Counted from the stretch's first letter, positions 46,701-59,497 are shown. The stretch is 64,000 nucleotides of DNA from Lysobacter sp. MMG2 (GCF_016735495.2 NZ_JAERQY020000004.1:310001-374000); one strand, 5' to 3'. A program made the numbers and translations. Notes: generated by a model not told the origin, from the sequence alone.

Positions 46701-46937
46701 GAAGGCGCGGCGCCGTGGCAGGCGATCGTGGAAGCGACCGTGCGCCGCTTCCGGCCCATCGTGCTGACCGCACTCGCCGCGATCCTGGCGATGATCCCGC
46801 TTTCGCGCAGCGCCTTCTTCGGCCCGATGGCGGTGGCGATCATGGGCGGACTGACGGTGGCGACGTTCCTGACGCTGCTGTTCCTGCCGGCGCTGTACGC
46901 GGCGTGGTTCCGCGTGAAGCCGCCGCAGGCGGCGTGA
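43773..46937 (+). CDS. RND-family efflux permease
   Basis: 1054 residues with the 12-helix RND topology. Helix 1 (LIVYAMLVMAIAGTFSYLRL), a porter domain, helices 2-6 with the proton-relay LVLALGLLVDDAIIAVEMMA containing the conserved Asp pair, a second porter loop (QQFFPDSTRPELMVDMELAE), then helices 8-12 (LFVFVVFTLLMLQLRSFSRS, IALAGMIMRNSVILVDQIEH, IMGGLTVATFLTLLFLPALY). A proton-driven exporter of drugs or other hydrophobic compounds; substrate unknown. Seven bases separate it from the adaptor gene. A terminator follows. Confidence 0.95.
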   Translation: MRFNLSEWALRHRSLIVYAMLVMAIAGTFSYLRLGRSEDPAFTFKAMVIRTIWPGATAEEVSRQVTERIEKKLMETGQYEFIRSYSRAGESQVIFVAKDSLRSKDIQPLWYQVRKKIGDIRPTLPGDIVGPFFNDEFGDTFGNIYALTGKGFDYAVLKDYAERVQLQLQKQPDVGKIELFGVQDEKVWVELSNVKLATLGVPAAAVQQALDEQNAMVPAGFFETGSTRVALRVGGKFKSVEEIREFPIRVGDRTFRLADVADVKRGFSDPPAPRMRFMGEDAIGIGVAMKEGGDILKLGKRLEVEFANLQKTLPAGMELRKVADQPAAVTESVGEFIRVLSEAVAIVLLVSFFSLGLRTGFVVALSIPLVLAMTFAVMDLFGVGLHKISLGALVLALGLLVDDAIIAVEMMAIKMEQGFSRLKAAAFAWDSTAFPMLTGTLITAAGFLPIATAKSSTGEYTRSLFEVVTIALLVSWVAAVAFIPYLGDKLLPDYGHAAKPMKPGSIPHRWHAFRERIASRFPALHDYIAPKPPIDGHAHDPYATKFYVHFRQWVTFCVRRRWLVIGITVAAFVASIFMFRFVPQQFFPDSTRPELMVDMELAEGSSLRATTEQAQRFEKILKERKDLANFVAYVGTGSPRYYLPLDQQLPAANFAQFVLTPKDLESRETIRQWLIDDVFQRFPELQMRVTRLENGPPVGYPVQFRVSGEHIDQVRRIAYQAREKIRENPHVVNVNLDWDEPNKVVRLVVDQERARALGVSSARLSQFLSSSLSGSHISTYREGNELIEMLLRGPEEERLRLEMLGSLMVPTESGKSVPLTQIATLDYGFEEGIIWHRDRQPTMTVRADIYDGTQPATVTAQISPTLDALRAQLPYGYSIDIGGSVEDSARGQKSINAGMPLFVFVVFTLLMLQLRSFSRSFMVLLTAPLGLIGVTLFLLVFRVPFGFVAMLGTIALAGMIMRNSVILVDQIEHDIGEGAAPWQAIVEATVRRFRPIVLTALAAILAMIPLSRSAFFGPMAVAIMGGLTVATFLTLLFLPALYAAWFRVKPPQAA

Positions 46938-46954
46938 TCGCGGGCCGGCACGGC

Positions 46955-46986
46955 GAAAGGGCGCCTTGCAGCGCCCTTTCGTTTTA
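46955..46986 (+). terminator. Terminator of the RND operon
   Basis: CGAAAGGGCGC, loop CTTGCA, GCGCCCTTTCG, then TTTT; an 11-base perfect stem that also touches the stop of the convergent lipoprotein gene. Confidence 0.92.
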
Positions 46987-47595
46987 GTGCTTGGGCGTGC
47001 CGCCCCACGGCGGAGGCGGGGCCGGGATGGGGTGCTTGAGGTCGAAACTGACCCGGAACTCGCGGCCCGGCCGCGCCAGTTCGTAGACGAAATGATCCTG
47101 CGGTTCGACCTCCATCGCCCAGACGTTGGCGACGGAGGTCGCGCGCTTCTCGCGTTCGAACAGCGCTTTCGACGCCGCGTCCGCCGGGAATTCCTGGCGC
47201 TGCGCCGTTCCCGCGTCGACGGTGTCGCCGCCGTACTGGCTCAACGCGTCCTCGGTGCCGTCTTCGTGGCGATGGTCGTGCTTGAGCCGAAGGCCCGTCG
47301 CTGTGCGCGTCAATACCCAGGTGCGCGAGCGGTCGCCGCCGACATAGAACGGGATGCGGATCGTGTCGCCGCTGCATTCGCGCACGTGCATGATCAGCGG
47401 CTTGCCGGCGAAGGGATCGCCGGGTGTTGCGGGCCGGTCCACTTCGACGCGACCGGCGAAAGCCTGGCCGCATAGCGCGGCCACGCTCTGGAAGAAGGCA
47501 TCCTGCGGCGCCACGTCCGACGAAGCCTCCGGCGTGGAGGTGCAGGCGGCGAGGCAGCAGGACAGTGCGATCAGCAGGGCTGGACGTGTGCTCAT
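46984..47595 (-). CDS. Uncharacterised lipoprotein
   Basis: 203 residues. Lipoprotein signal LLIALSCCLAACTSTPEASS with lipobox LAAC (Cys 18). The mature part has no recognised domain but is well formed: FFQSVAALCGQAFAGRVEVD, GKPLIMHVRECSGDTIRIPF, RTWVLTRTATGLRLKHDHRH, WAMEVEPQDHFVYELARPGR, and FRVSFDLKHPIPAPPPPWGG at the end. Probably an outer-membrane-anchored beta-rich protein; function unknown. Confidence 0.85.
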   Translation of the reverse strand: MSTRPALLIALSCCLAACTSTPEASSDVAPQDAFFQSVAALCGQAFAGRVEVDRPATPGDPFAGKPLIMHVRECSGDTIRIPFYVGGDRSRTWVLTRTATGLRLKHDHRHEDGTEDALSQYGGDTVDAGTAQRQEFPADAASKALFEREKRATSVANVWAMEVEPQDHFVYELARPGREFRVSFDLKHPIPAPPPPWGGTPKH

Positions 47596-47653
47596 GGGCG
47601 CACACGCTAGCCCGAAGCCCGTGCGCCGCGCAATGCGACGCCGGGTATCGCCC

Positions 47654-48830
<1,177 letters not shown>

Positions 48831-48841
<11 letters not shown>

Positions 48842-49445
48842 GTTGGAACTCCTGGTCCTGGCGTTGTTGTTCATGGCGCGAGGTTTCGAAACGGGTGATC
48901 GCGTCGTTCTGCTTCAGCAGATAGCCCAGCTGGTCCACGCCATCCAGCAGGCAGGTCTGCGCGAACGCGTCCAGCGGGAAGTGCACGCGGCGACCGTCCG
49001 GCAGCGTGACGCTGCGCTGCGCCACGTCGATCCTCAGTTCCACGCCGGGCTGGTCGAGAAGCGCATCGACGACGGACTCCTCCAGCACGATCGGAAGCAG
49101 GCCGTTCTTGAGCGCGTTGCTTCGGAAGATGTCGGCGATCTCGGCGCTGATGACCGCACGCAGCCCCAGGTCGGTGAGCGCCCACGGCGCGTGTTCGCGC
49201 GAAGAGCCGCAGCCGAAATTGCGGCCCGCGACGAGGATGCGTGCGCCGATGTTGTCCGTGCGGTTGAACGGGAAGGCCGGGTTCGGCGTGCCGTCGGCGA
49301 GCAGGCGCCAGTCGTTGAACGCGTGCTTGCCCAGCCCCTTGCGCTCGGTGGTGGTGAGGAAGCGGGCGGGGATGATCTGGTCGGTGTCTATGTTGCGCTC
49401 GCGCAGCACGACCGTGCGCGAGACGACCTCGGTAAGCGGCTGCAT
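48831..49445 (-). CDS. leuD: 3-isopropylmalate dehydratase small subunit
   Basis: 204 residues. Swivelling domain partner of LeuC in isomerising 2- to 3-isopropylmalate. Motifs [60 protein letters not shown] and [20 protein letters not shown]. Its ATG overlaps the leuC stop by one base and its end overlaps the leuB start by 11 bases, indicating tight translational coupling. Confidence 0.97.
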
Positions 49446-50890
49446 CACGCGGTCTCCAGTTCGGCGGCGACCGGCGCCGGTGCGGTGGTGAGATAGGGGC
49501 GCGGATCGGTGATCTCGCCGGCGACCGCGCAGGCGGCCGCGGTGGCCGGCGAGGCGAGCACGGTGCGCGCGCCCTTGCCCTGGCGTCCTTCGAAATTGCG
49601 ATTGCTGGTGGACACGGCCAGCTGTCCCGGACCGACGATGTCGCCGTTCATGGCGATGCACATGGAACAGCCAGGCTCGCGCCATTCCGCGCCGGCCTCG
49701 CGCACGATGAGGTCGATGCCTTCGCGCTCGGCCTCGCGCTTGACCTGCTCCGAGCCGGGCACGACCAGCATGCGCACGCGCGGATGCACGCGCCGGCCGC
49801 GCAGTACGTTCGCCGCTTCGCGCAGGTCGGACAGGCGCGAGTTCGTGCAACTGCCGACGAACACCACGTCCACCGCGCGTCCCGCCAGCGGCGCGCCGGC
49901 CTGCCAGCCCATGTACTCGCGCGCCTTGGCTTCGTCGCCGTCGTCGTTCGCCGGAACGTTGGCGCTGATCGCGGCGACCTGGCCCGGATGCGTGCCCCAG
50001 GTGACGGTCGGCTGGATGTCGCGCGCGTCGATGGTCACTTCGCGATCGAAGCGCGCGCCCTCGTCGCTGCGCAGCTGCGCCCAGCGCGCCACGGCTTCAT
50101 CGAACGCGCTGCCCTGCGGCGCGCGGGGACGTCCGCGCAGGTAATCGAAGGTCACGTCATCCGGTGCGATCAGGCCCGCGCGCGCGCCGGCCTCGATCGA
50201 CATGTTGCACACCGTCATGCGCTGCTCCATCGACAGCGAACGGATGGCCGAGCCGCGGTACTCGATGACATGGCCGGTGCCGCCGTTGACGCCGATCACG
50301 CCGATCACGTGCAGGATCAGGTCCTTCGCGCCGACGCCCGGCCCGAGTTCGCCGTCGATGGTGATGGCCAGCGTCTTCGGCCGGCGTTGCAGCAGGCACT
50401 GCGTGGCCAGGACGTGGCCGACTTCACTGGTGCCGATGCCGAAGGCCAGAGCGCCGAACGCGCCGTGCGTGGCGGTGTGGCTGTCGCCGCAGACGATGGT
50501 CTGGCCCGGCTGGGTGAGGCCGAGTTCCGGCCCCATCACGTGCACGATGCCGCGCTGCGGGCTGTCGTAGTCGAACAACTCCACGCCAAAGCGCGTGCAG
50601 TTGCCGCGCAGCGTTTCGACCTGGGCGCGCGCTTCGGCGTTGACGTAGGGACGCTGGCCGGCCGCGTCGACCGGCAGCGTCGGCGTGGAATGGTCCAGCG
50701 TGCCTTTCGTGCGGCCGGGGCGCCGCACCGGCAGGCCGCGCAGTTCGAGTTCAGCGAATGCCTGCGGCGAGGTGACCTCGTGGATCAGGTGCAGATCGAT
50801 GTACAGGATCGCGGGCGCGGTGTCGGTCTCGGGCGTGACGATGTGCGCGTCCCAGAGTTTGTCGAAGAGGGTGCGGGGTGGGTGGGTCAT
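49445..50890 (-). CDS. leuC: 3-isopropylmalate dehydratase large subunit
   Basis: 481 residues. Aconitase-type subunit carrying the [4Fe-4S] cluster: first Cys in [20 protein letters not shown], the other two in [20 protein letters not shown]. Other blocks: [60 protein letters not shown] and [17 protein letters not shown] [20 protein letters not shown]. The start ATG 50890 lacks a strong ribosome site; a GTG three codons earlier is possible. It lies 70 bases after leuA with a hairpin between. Confidence 0.97.
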   Translation of the reverse strand: MTHPPRTLFDKLWDAHIVTPETDTAPAILYIDLHLIHEVTSPQAFAELELRGLPVRRPGRTKGTLDHSTPTLPVDAAGQRPYVNAEARAQVETLRGNCTRFGVELFDYDSPQRGIVHVMGPELGLTQPGQTIVCGDSHTATHGAFGALAFGIGTSEVGHVLATQCLLQRRPKTLAITIDGELGPGVGAKDLILHVIGVIGVNGGTGHVIEYRGSAIRSLSMEQRMTVCNMSIEAGARAGLIAPDDVTFDYLRGRPRAPQGSAFDEAVARWAQLRSDEGARFDREVTIDARDIQPTVTWGTHPGQVAAISANVPANDDGDEAKAREYMGWQAGAPLAGRAVDVVFVGSCTNSRLSDLREAANVLRGRRVHPRVRMLVVPGSEQVKREAEREGIDLIVREAGAEWREPGCSMCIAMNGDIVGPGQLAVSTSNRNFEGRQGKGARTVLASPATAAACAVAGEITDPRPYLTTAPAPVAAELETA

Positions 50891-50928
50891 GTGGGCCACT
50901 GGCTTGGGTCTTCCTGGCGTCTGGCATG

Positions 50929-50951
50929 GCCCCGCTCCTGCGGAACGGGGC
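50929..50951 (-). promoter_or_regulatory. Intercistronic hairpin between leuA and leuC
   Basis: Minus-strand GCCCCGTTCCGCAGGAGCGGGGC folds into a stem of about 10 pairs with a 3-base loop and no T-tract, so it is more likely an RNA-stability or processing element than a terminator. Confidence 0.5.
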
Positions 50952-50960
50952 GCGGTGGGT

Positions 50961-52534
<1,574 letters not shown>

Positions 52535-52538
<4 letters not shown>

Positions 52539-53629
52539 GCGTAGAGCTCCTCGTGGACGCGCGCGATGGCGGCGGCGCGGGGCGTGGTGGACGGGATGGG
52601 GTTCAGGGTGGCGATGGCCGGCTCCAGGGCGGCGGCCTGTTCACGATGGCGGCGGCGCGGACGGCGCGGCGCGCGCGGGCGCACGTCCGACAGCAACTGC
52701 GCGAGCACGCCCGCGTCGAGGTTGCCGCCGGAGACGACGGCGCACTTGCGCTTGCCGGCAATGCGCCGCCCGGCCGCGAGCGCGAGCGCGCCGGCGCCTT
52801 CGGCGATGACGTGCTCCTCCAGCGCGAGGCGCACCAGGGTTTCGCGCAGTTCGGCCTCGCGCACGACGATGACGTCGTCGAGCAGTTCCGCGAGCAGGCG
52901 CTGCGTGAGCTGGCCGGGTTCCTTCACCCGCACGCCGTCGGCCAGCGTGGCCGCGGGATCGCGCAGGGTCCGATCGCCGCGCAGTGCGCGTGCCATCGCG
53001 TCGACGCCTTCGACCTGCGCACCGATCACGCGCACGCCCTGCGACTTCAACGCGAGGGCGACGCCGGAGGCGAGGCCGCCGCCGCCGATCGGTACCAGTA
53101 CCACGTCGGGCGCGAGCGCGGCCAGTTCCAGGCCGACGGTGCCCTGGCCGGCGATCACGTCGGGATCGTCGAAGGCCGACAGCACGCGGTAGCCGTTCTG
53201 TGCGGCGAGTTCGGCCGCGAACGCCTTGGCTTCGTCGTACGAATCGCCGTGCAGGCGCACGGTCGCGCCCCAGTGCGACACGCCGGCGATCTTGGTCTGC
53301 GGCGCGCCGCGCGGCATCACGGTGATGGCGTTGACACCCAGGCGGTAGGCGGCCCACGCCAATCCTTGCGCATGATTGCCGGCGGAGGCGGCGATCACGG
53401 GGCGATGGTCGCCGCGCTCGCGCGCGGCCAGCAGTGCATTCAGGGCGCCGCGCACCTTGTACGAACCGGTGCGTTGCAGGTTCTCCAGCTTCAGCCAGCA
53501 GCCGAAGCGCTCGGCGTGGTGCAGTGGCGTTGCCGACAGGTAGCGGCGCAGGCGGGCCTGCGCTGCCAACACGTCGGCGGCGGTGACGGTCGCGTCTGTG
53601 CGTACGTCGGTGACTACGTCGCCGTCCAT
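52535..53629 (-). CDS. ilvA: Threonine dehydratase, short form without ACT domain
   Basis: 364 residues. PLP enzyme that deaminates threonine to 2-oxobutyrate, the entry to isoleucine. The catalytic lysine lies in [20 protein letters not shown]. Also [40 protein letters not shown] (phosphate loop), and a late [18 protein letters not shown]. The usual C-terminal ACT-like regulatory domain is missing and replaced by a short Arg/Pro-rich tail, so isoleucine feedback may be weak or act elsewhere. It could also be called tdcB-like; the ilv operon position favours biosynthesis. Confidence 0.9.
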
Positions 53630-53633
53630 GGCC

Positions 53634-54608
53634 TCAGACCACCGTCAGCCAGTGCGCATGTGCGGCGTCTTCGCCGCGCACGACACGCGCGTACTGTGCC
53701 TGCAGCACGCGTGTCACCGGGTTGTCGCCGAACTCGCGGCGGTCCAGTGCGCTGATCGGGGCGATCTCCGCCGCCGTGCCGCAGACGAACACTTCGTCCG
53801 CGTCCAGCAGCTCGTGATGCGTCACCGGCCGCGAGCGCGCGCCGCTCAGCGCCATCACCGTGTCGCGGGTGATGCCCGGCAGTGCGTCGCGATGCTCGAC
53901 CGCGGTGACTTCGCCGTTGCGCACCATGAACACATTGGCGCCCGTGCACTCGACGACATAACCGTCGTCGTCGACGAACAGCGCTTCATCGAACCCGCGC
54001 AGGCGCGATTCGCGCTTGGCCAGGATGGAGTTGATGTAGGCCCCGCACAACTTCAGCGGCGGCAGCGACGAGGCGGGGTTGCGCTTCCACGGCGACACGG
54101 TCAGGCGCGAGCGCTTGCCGTTGAGGTGGACCACCGTGGGCAGCGTGACGACCATGAAGTGCTGGCTCAGCCCCGGCACGTCCAGGCCGACGGACACGCC
54201 TTCCGCGCCCGTGCCCAGCCACGTCAACGGGCGGACGTAGGCATCGCGGTGGCCGTTGGCGCGCAGCGTCTGCAGCGTCGCCTCGAAGGCCTGCGCGACG
54301 TCGAAGTCGATGCCCAGCAGATCCGCGCCCTTGCGCATGCGCTCCAGGTGCTCGGGCAGCCGGAACACCGCGGCGCCATCGCGCGTGGCGTAGCTGCGGA
54401 TGCCTTCGAACACGCCGGTGCCGTAGTGCATCGCGTGCGTGGTCAGCGGCGCCTGCAGCGTGTCGGCGCTGCTCAGTTCGCCGTCGAACCACAGCAGCGG
54501 CATGCCGGGGCGGCGCGCCTCGTCGCGCAGTTCGATGGGGCGAGTCGCCGGCTGTGCGGCCGAATGTTGTCGCGCGGGCGGCGGTGCGGGTGTGGCGGTC
54601 ACTGACAT
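53634..54608 (-). CDS. ilvE: Branched-chain amino acid aminotransferase
   Basis: 324 residues (GGAGG before the ATG). Class IV aminotransferase making Val, Leu and Ile from their keto acids. Motifs MPLLWFDGELSSADTLQAPL, HAMHYGTGVFEGIRSYATRD, RPLTWLGTGAEGVSVGLDVP, the PLP lysine in LPPLKLCGAYINSILAKRES, VVECTGANVFMVRNGEVTAV, and DEVFVCGTAAEIAPISALDR. Its start overlaps the end of ilvM by 10 bases and it precedes ilvA by 4 bases. Confidence 0.95.
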   Translation of the reverse strand: MSVTATPAPPPARQHSAAQPATRPIELRDEARRPGMPLLWFDGELSSADTLQAPLTTHAMHYGTGVFEGIRSYATRDGAAVFRLPEHLERMRKGADLLGIDFDVAQAFEATLQTLRANGHRDAYVRPLTWLGTGAEGVSVGLDVPGLSQHFMVVTLPTVVHLNGKRSRLTVSPWKRNPASSLPPLKLCGAYINSILAKRESRLRGFDEALFVDDDGYVVECTGANVFMVRNGEVTAVEHRDALPGITRDTVMALSGARSRPVTHHELLDADEVFVCGTAAEIAPISALDRREFGDNPVTRVLQAQYARVVRGEDAAHAHWLTVV

Positions 54609-54835
54609 GGCGACACCTCCACCGACAGGCAGTCGTAGAGCTTGGCGAGCTGGTGCTGCAGGTTGGCGTCGTCGCGTTCGCCTTCCACGGTCAGCCGCAG
54701 GTACCAGCGGTCGCCGTCGGCCTGCGCTTCGCCGTCGACGGCAAGCGGACGGAAGCCGCGGCGCTCGGCGGCGCCCAGTACCCGCGACAGCGCGCCTTCG
54801 GCCTGACGGAGCGTGAGATCAAGCTGGTATCGCAT
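54599..54835 (-). CDS. ilvM: Acetolactate synthase small subunit (IlvM-type)
   Basis: 78 residues from ATG 54835. A single ACT-like domain (RYQLDLTLRQAEGALSRVLG, RLTVEGERDDANLQHQLAKL, YDCLSVEV), the short regulatory subunit of the IlvGM type rather than the longer IlvN/IlvH. It overlaps the ilvG end by 17 bases and the ilvE start by 10 bases. It activates and stabilises the large subunit; IlvM-type subunits give little valine inhibition in E. coli. Confidence 0.92.
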   Translation of the reverse strand: MRYQLDLTLRQAEGALSRVLGAAERRGFRPLAVDGEAQADGDRWYLRLTVEGERDDANLQHQLAKLYDCLSVEVSPCQ

Positions 54836-56555
54836 GGCGGGGATCCTCGTTGGGGGTGGGAGGGTTGGACGCGGCGTCGAGCTCCGGATCGAGCATCTGC
54901 GCATTGTTGTGATTGGGCGGAACCAGCGGCCACACGTTGGCGGCCTGGTCGATGGCGACATGCAGCAGCGCGGGGCCGTCGATGGCGAGCAGCGCCTGCA
55001 GCGCGTCCTCCACGCGATCGGCGCGATCGACGTGCAGCGCCTGCACGCCGAACGCCGCCGCGATCGCGCCGAAGTCGGGGTTGTCGGACAGGTCGACCTC
55101 GGAATAGCGCCGGTCGAAGAACAGTTCCTGCCACTGGCGCACCATGCCCAGCGCCTGGTTGTCCAGCAGCACGATCTTGATCGGCAGGCCATAGCGGCGC
55201 AGCGTCGCCAGCTCCTGCACGTTCATCAGGAACGAACCGTCGCCGCTGACGCACACGACCTGAGCATCGGTGGATTGCAGTTGCGCGCCGATGGCGGCGG
55301 GCAGACCGAAGCCCATCGCGCCCAGCGCGCCGCTGGTGAGGTGTTGGCGCGGATCGCCGAAGCGCCAGTGCTGCGCGACCCACATCTGGTGCTGGCCGAC
55401 ATCGCAGGCGACGATCGCGCCCGGCGCCATTTCGGACAGACGCTTCAGCAATGCGGGCGCGTACACCGTTTCGCCGGGCGCGTCGTAGCGCGCGGCGCAC
55501 TCGCGCATGCGCTGCTGGCAGGTCGCGCGCCAGGCGCGGCGCGCGGCGCCGTTGCGGCCGTGCAGGTGCGCGGCGCAGGGCAGGGTCAACGAGGTCAGGG
55601 TGCGACGGATGTCGCCGCAGACCGCGGCATCGGCATGGCGCAGCTTGCCGATCTCGCATGCATCCAGGTCCATGTGCACCACGCGCGCATTCGGCGCGAA
55701 CTCGGCGAGCTTGCCGGTGGCGCGATCGTCGAAGCGCGCGCCGACGACCAGCAGCAGGTCGGCCTCCTGCACCGCCAGATTGGCGGCGCGGCTGCCGTGC
55801 ATGCCCAGCATGCCCAGGTTGAGCGCGTGGCCCGACGGCAGCGCGCCCAGGCCCTTGAGCGTCAGCACCGTCGGAATCTGCGTGGCGTCGACGAAGGTGC
55901 GGAACGCCTGCACCGCATCGCCCAGCGCGATGCCGCCGCCGCCGTAGATCACCGGCTTGTGCGCCTGCGAAAGCAGGGCCAGCGCGGCATGCAGCGAGGC
56001 GTCCTTCGGCGCGGGCGCATCGTCGATGTCGTGTGGAACGTGCGGCGGCAGATGCGAGGCGTCGCCGATCTGCACGTCCTTGGGCAGATCGATCAGCACC
56101 GGGCCGGGGCGTCCGGAACGCGCCAGGCGGAACGCCTCGGCGACGACGTTCGGCAAGTCGTCCACGCGGCGCAGCAGGAAGCTGTGCTTGACGATCGGCA
56201 TGGTCATGCCGAACACGTCCAGCTCCTGGAACGCATCGGTGCCCATCAGCGCCGTCGGCACCTGGCCGGTGATGATCACCATCGGCACCGAATCGAGCAT
56301 CGCGTCGGCGATGCCCGTGACCAGATTCGATGCGCCGGGACCGGAGGTCGCCACGCATACACCAACGCGCCCGCTGGCCCGTGCATACCCGTTGGCCGCG
56401 AAGGCCGCACCTTGCTCGTGCCGGACCAGCACATGCTTGAGATCCGAACCGTGCAGGGCATCGTAGAAGGGCATGATCGCGCCGCCCGGATAGCCGAAGA
56501 GCGTGTCCACGCCTTCGGCCGACAGGGCTTGCGCCAGCCAGCGAGCACCGTTCAT
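54819..56555 (-). CDS. ilvG: Acetolactate synthase large subunit
   Basis: 578 residues. ThDP- and FAD-dependent synthesis of acetolactate and acetohydroxybutyrate. N-terminal VDTLFGYPGGAIMPFYDALH, the catalytic Glu in VLVRHEQGAAFAANGYARAS, SGPGASNLVTGIADAMLDSV, middle domain GLGALPSGHALNLGMLGMHG, and the ThDP motif VCVSGDGSFLMNVQELATLR running to LDNQALGMVRQWQELFF. The start overlaps the ilvC stop by one base. Named ilvG because it is paired with ilvM. Confidence 0.97.
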   Translation of the reverse strand: MNGARWLAQALSAEGVDTLFGYPGGAIMPFYDALHGSDLKHVLVRHEQGAAFAANGYARASGRVGVCVATSGPGASNLVTGIADAMLDSVPMVIITGQVPTALMGTDAFQELDVFGMTMPIVKHSFLLRRVDDLPNVVAEAFRLARSGRPGPVLIDLPKDVQIGDASHLPPHVPHDIDDAPAPKDASLHAALALLSQAHKPVIYGGGGIALGDAVQAFRTFVDATQIPTVLTLKGLGALPSGHALNLGMLGMHGSRAANLAVQEADLLLVVGARFDDRATGKLAEFAPNARVVHMDLDACEIGKLRHADAAVCGDIRRTLTSLTLPCAAHLHGRNGAARRAWRATCQQRMRECAARYDAPGETVYAPALLKRLSEMAPGAIVACDVGQHQMWVAQHWRFGDPRQHLTSGALGAMGFGLPAAIGAQLQSTDAQVVCVSGDGSFLMNVQELATLRRYGLPIKIVLLDNQALGMVRQWQELFFDRRYSEVDLSDNPDFGAIAAAFGVQALHVDRADRVEDALQALLAIDGPALLHVAIDQAANVWPLVPPNHNNAQMLDPELDAASNPPTPNEDPRHAIPA

Positions 56556-57574
56556 CACGCCGCCTCTGTCTGCGATTCGCGCTTTCCGGCGGCCGCGGAC
56601 GGCGTCGCCTGCGGCGCGGTGGAAAGCCATTTCATGTTGGCGCGCAGCTTCTTGCCGACGGCCTCGATCGGATGCTCCAGGTCGCCCTGCTTGAGCGCCT
56701 TGTAGTTCGCGTTGCCGGCGGCGTACTCGGCGATCCACTGGCGCGCGAACGTGCCGTCCTGGATCTCGGTGAGGATCTTCTTCATCTGCGCGCGCGTGTT
56801 GTCGTCGACGACGTAGGTGCCGCGCGTGAGCGCGCCGTACTGCGCGGTCTCGCTGATGAACTCGTGCATGCGCGTGATGCCGCCTTCATAGAACAGGTCG
56901 ACGATCAGCTTCAGTTCGTGCAGGCATTCGTAGTACGCGACCTCCGGCTGGTAGCCGGCTTCCACCAGCGTTTCCCAGCCGGCCTGCACCAGCTTGGTGG
57001 CGCCGCCACAGAGCACGGCCTGCTCGCCGAACAGGTCGGTCTCGGTCTCTTCCTTGAAGGTGGTGCGGATGGCGTTCTGGCGCGCGCCGCCGATGCCGGC
57101 GCAGTAGGTCAGCGCAAGCTGCTCGGCATTGCCGCTATTGTCCTGGTGGACGGCATACACCGACGGCACGCCGCGGCCGATCTCGTACTCGCGGCGCACC
57201 AGCGCGCCCGGGCCCTTGGGTGCGACCAGCACGACGTCCAGGTCCTCGCGCGGCGTGATCTGCCCGTAATGCACGTTGAAGCCGTGCGCGAACAGCAGGC
57301 ACGCGCCGGGTGCGATGTTCGGCTCGATCACCTCGCCGTAGAGCTGCGGCTGGACCATGTCCGGCGTGAGCACGGCGACGAGCTGCGCGTCCTTCACCGC
57401 TTCGGCGGGCGATTTGACGGTGAAGCCGTCCGCCTTCGCCTTGATCTCGGTCGGGCCGCCGGGGCGCAGGCCGATGGTCACGTCGAAACCGGAGTCGCGC
57501 AGGTTCAGCGCGTGCGCGCGGCCCTGGCTGCCGTAGCCGACGATGGCGATGCGGGGTTTGGCTTGGGTGCTCAT
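56555..57574 (-). CDS. ilvC: Ketol-acid reductoisomerase (class I)
   Basis: 339 residues, class I KARI length. It isomerises and reduces acetohydroxy acids with NADPH. The Rossmann fold opens [20 protein letters not shown]. The C-terminal knotted domain has [20 protein letters not shown] (metal ligands Asp and Glu), [20 protein letters not shown] and [14 protein letters not shown]. Start ATG 57574; the ribosome site is poor. It follows ilvD by 66 bases and is one base from ilvG. Confidence 0.97.
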   Translation of the reverse strand: MSTQAKPRIAIVGYGSQGRAHALNLRDSGFDVTIGLRPGGPTEIKAKADGFTVKSPAEAVKDAQLVAVLTPDMVQPQLYGEVIEPNIAPGACLLFAHGFNVHYGQITPREDLDVVLVAPKGPGALVRREYEIGRGVPSVYAVHQDNSGNAEQLALTYCAGIGGARQNAIRTTFKEETETDLFGEQAVLCGGATKLVQAGWETLVEAGYQPEVAYYECLHELKLIVDLFYEGGITRMHEFISETAQYGALTRGTYVVDDNTRAQMKKILTEIQDGTFARQWIAEYAAGNANYKALKQGDLEHPIEAVGKKLRANMKWLSTAPQATPSAAAGKRESQTEAA

Positions 57575-57640
57575 GTAAGTGTCCGTTGGGTGAAAGGGTG
57601 GGCGGGGCAATGCGGTAACGGGTCCGACGGAAATGCCGTC

Positions 57641-59392
57641 TCAGACCAGGAACAGTTCCTTCGCTTCATCAGGTTCGATGGGCTCCCCGACGACCTGCAC
57701 GGGGATCTCGCGGGACTTCGCGCGCGCGGCATCCAGCGGGCCCGGCGCAGTGACCGCGCCGCGCGAGGCCGAACTCACCTGCGCGGCGTACTTGGCGAGC
57801 ACACCGGTGGTGACGCGCGGCGCGATGCGCGCCACCGGCCGCGTCCGCAGGTCGGCATCGACGTCGATGCGGCGCGTGGTGACGTCGATACGCACGCGGT
57901 CGCCATCACGCAGCTTGGCGAGCGGGCCGCCGCGCCCGGCTTCGGGTGAAATGTGGCCGACCATGAAGCCGTGCGTGGCGCCGCTGAAGCGGCCGTCGGT
58001 GATCAGCGCCACGTCGTTGCCGAGCCCCTGTCCGACCAGCGCGGCCGTGACGGCGAGCATCTCGCGCATGCCCGGGCCGCCGGCGGGGCCTTCGAAACGG
58101 ATCACGACGACGTCGCCGGCACGGATCGTGTGCGCCTGCACGGCGGCGAACGCGGCTTCCTCCGAATCGAACACGCGCGCCGTGCCTTCGAAATGTTCGA
58201 TGCCGTGGCCGGCGAGCTTGAGGATGCAGCCTTCAGGTGCGAGATCGCCGTAGAGGATCGAATAGCCGCCGCGCGGCTTGAGCGGACGCGCGATCGGATG
58301 CACCACGTCCTGTGCGCCCGGTGCGGGAACCTCGTCCAGCTCGGCGAAGAAACTGCGGCCGGTGACGGTGGGAATGTCTTCGATGAGGCCGGCCGCGCGC
58401 AGTTCGCGCGCGACCAGGGCGGTGCCGCCGTATTCGAACATCTCCGCCGCGGTGTAGCGCCCGCCGGGTTTGAGGTCGGCGATGACGGGCGTGCGCGCGG
58501 CAGCTTCGAATTCCTCCAGGTCGAACGCCACGCCGGCTTCGTGCGCGATCGCCAGCAGATGCAGCGCGGCGTTGGTGGAGCCCGCGGTGGCCGAGACCGC
58601 GCACGCCGCGTTGCGCAGCGCGACGGGAGAGAGAATCTCGCGCGGTCCCGGTCCACCGTTGCGCAAACGCTGCATCACCATCGCGCCGCAGGCCCGCGCG
58701 GCGGCGGGCTTGTCGGCGTGGACGGCGGGAATGTCGTTGAGCTGGAGCGGCGACAGGCCGAGGAACGTCAGCACCATCGCCATCGTGTTGGCGGTGAACT
58801 GGCCGCCGCACGCGCCCGCGCCGGGACAGGCGTGCGATTCGATCCGATGCAGTTCGGCGTCGTCGATGCGACCGGCCGAGTGCGCGCCCACCGCCTCGAA
58901 AACGTCCTGCACGGTCAGCGCCTTGTCGCTGCCGTCCTTGCGGCAGTGGCCGGGCATGATGGTGCCGCCGTAGAGGATCACGGTCGGGATATCGAGCCGC
59001 GCCGCCGCCATCGCCGCGGCCGGAATCGTCTTGTCGCAGCCCACCAGCAGCACCATCGCGTCCAGGCTATGGCCGTTCACCGCCAGCTCGATGGAGTCGG
59101 CGATGGTCTCGCGCGAGGCCAGCGAAGCGCGCATGCCGTCGGAGCCCATCGCGATGCCATCGGTGACGGCGATGGTGTTGAACTCGATCGGCGTGCCGCC
59201 GTTCTCGATGACGCCGGCGCGCACGTGCTGGGCCAGGTCGCGCAGCGTGAAGTTGCACGGCGAGACGTCCGACCACGTGTGCACCACGGCGACCAGCGGC
59301 TTGGCGATCGCCTCGTCGTCCAGCCCGGTGGCGCGCAGCATGGCGCGTGCCGGAGCGCGTGCGGGGCCTTGCTTGATGGCATTGCTTCTCAC
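57641..59392 (-). CDS. ilvD: Dihydroxy-acid dehydratase
   Basis: 583 residues. Fe-S enzyme dehydrating dihydroxy acids to the Val and Ile keto acids. Motifs [98 protein letters not shown] and [20 protein letters not shown]. Three cysteines ([17 protein letters not shown]) are the cluster ligands. First structural gene of the ilv-leu supercluster, reached only by transcription that passes the attenuator at 59429-59466. Confidence 0.96.
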   Translation of the reverse strand: MRSNAIKQGPARAPARAMLRATGLDDEAIAKPLVAVVHTWSDVSPCNFTLRDLAQHVRAGVIENGGTPIEFNTIAVTDGIAMGSDGMRASLASRETIADSIELAVNGHSLDAMVLLVGCDKTIPAAAMAAARLDIPTVILYGGTIMPGHCRKDGSDKALTVQDVFEAVGAHSAGRIDDAELHRIESHACPGAGACGGQFTANTMAMVLTFLGLSPLQLNDIPAVHADKPAAARACGAMVMQRLRNGGPGPREILSPVALRNAACAVSATAGSTNAALHLLAIAHEAGVAFDLEEFEAAARTPVIADLKPGGRYTAAEMFEYGGTALVARELRAAGLIEDIPTVTGRSFFAELDEVPAPGAQDVVHPIARPLKPRGGYSILYGDLAPEGCILKLAGHGIEHFEGTARVFDSEEAAFAAVQAHTIRAGDVVVIRFEGPAGGPGMREMLAVTAALVGQGLGNDVALITDGRFSGATHGFMVGHISPEAGRGGPLAKLRDGDRVRIDVTTRRIDVDADLRTRPVARIAPRVTTGVLAKYAAQVSSASRGAVTAPGPLDAARAKSREIPVQVVGEPIEPDEAKELFLV

Positions 59393-59428
59393 GAACTGCG
59401 TTCTCCTGACTGGGGAAACCGCAGGCCC

Positions 59429-59466
59429 AAAACAAAGACCCCGCGCCGTTTCGGGCGCGGGGTCTT
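59429..59466 (-). terminator. Attenuator terminator before ilvD
   Basis: Minus-strand AAGACCCCGCGCC, loop CGAAAC, GGCGCGGGGTCTT: a 13-base perfect stem followed by TTTGTTTT. It lies between the leader peptide stop and the ilvD start and is the expected decision point for attenuation. Confidence 0.9.
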
Positions 59467-59497
59467 GGGTATCGACCTGGGGTGTGTGGTGTCTTAC

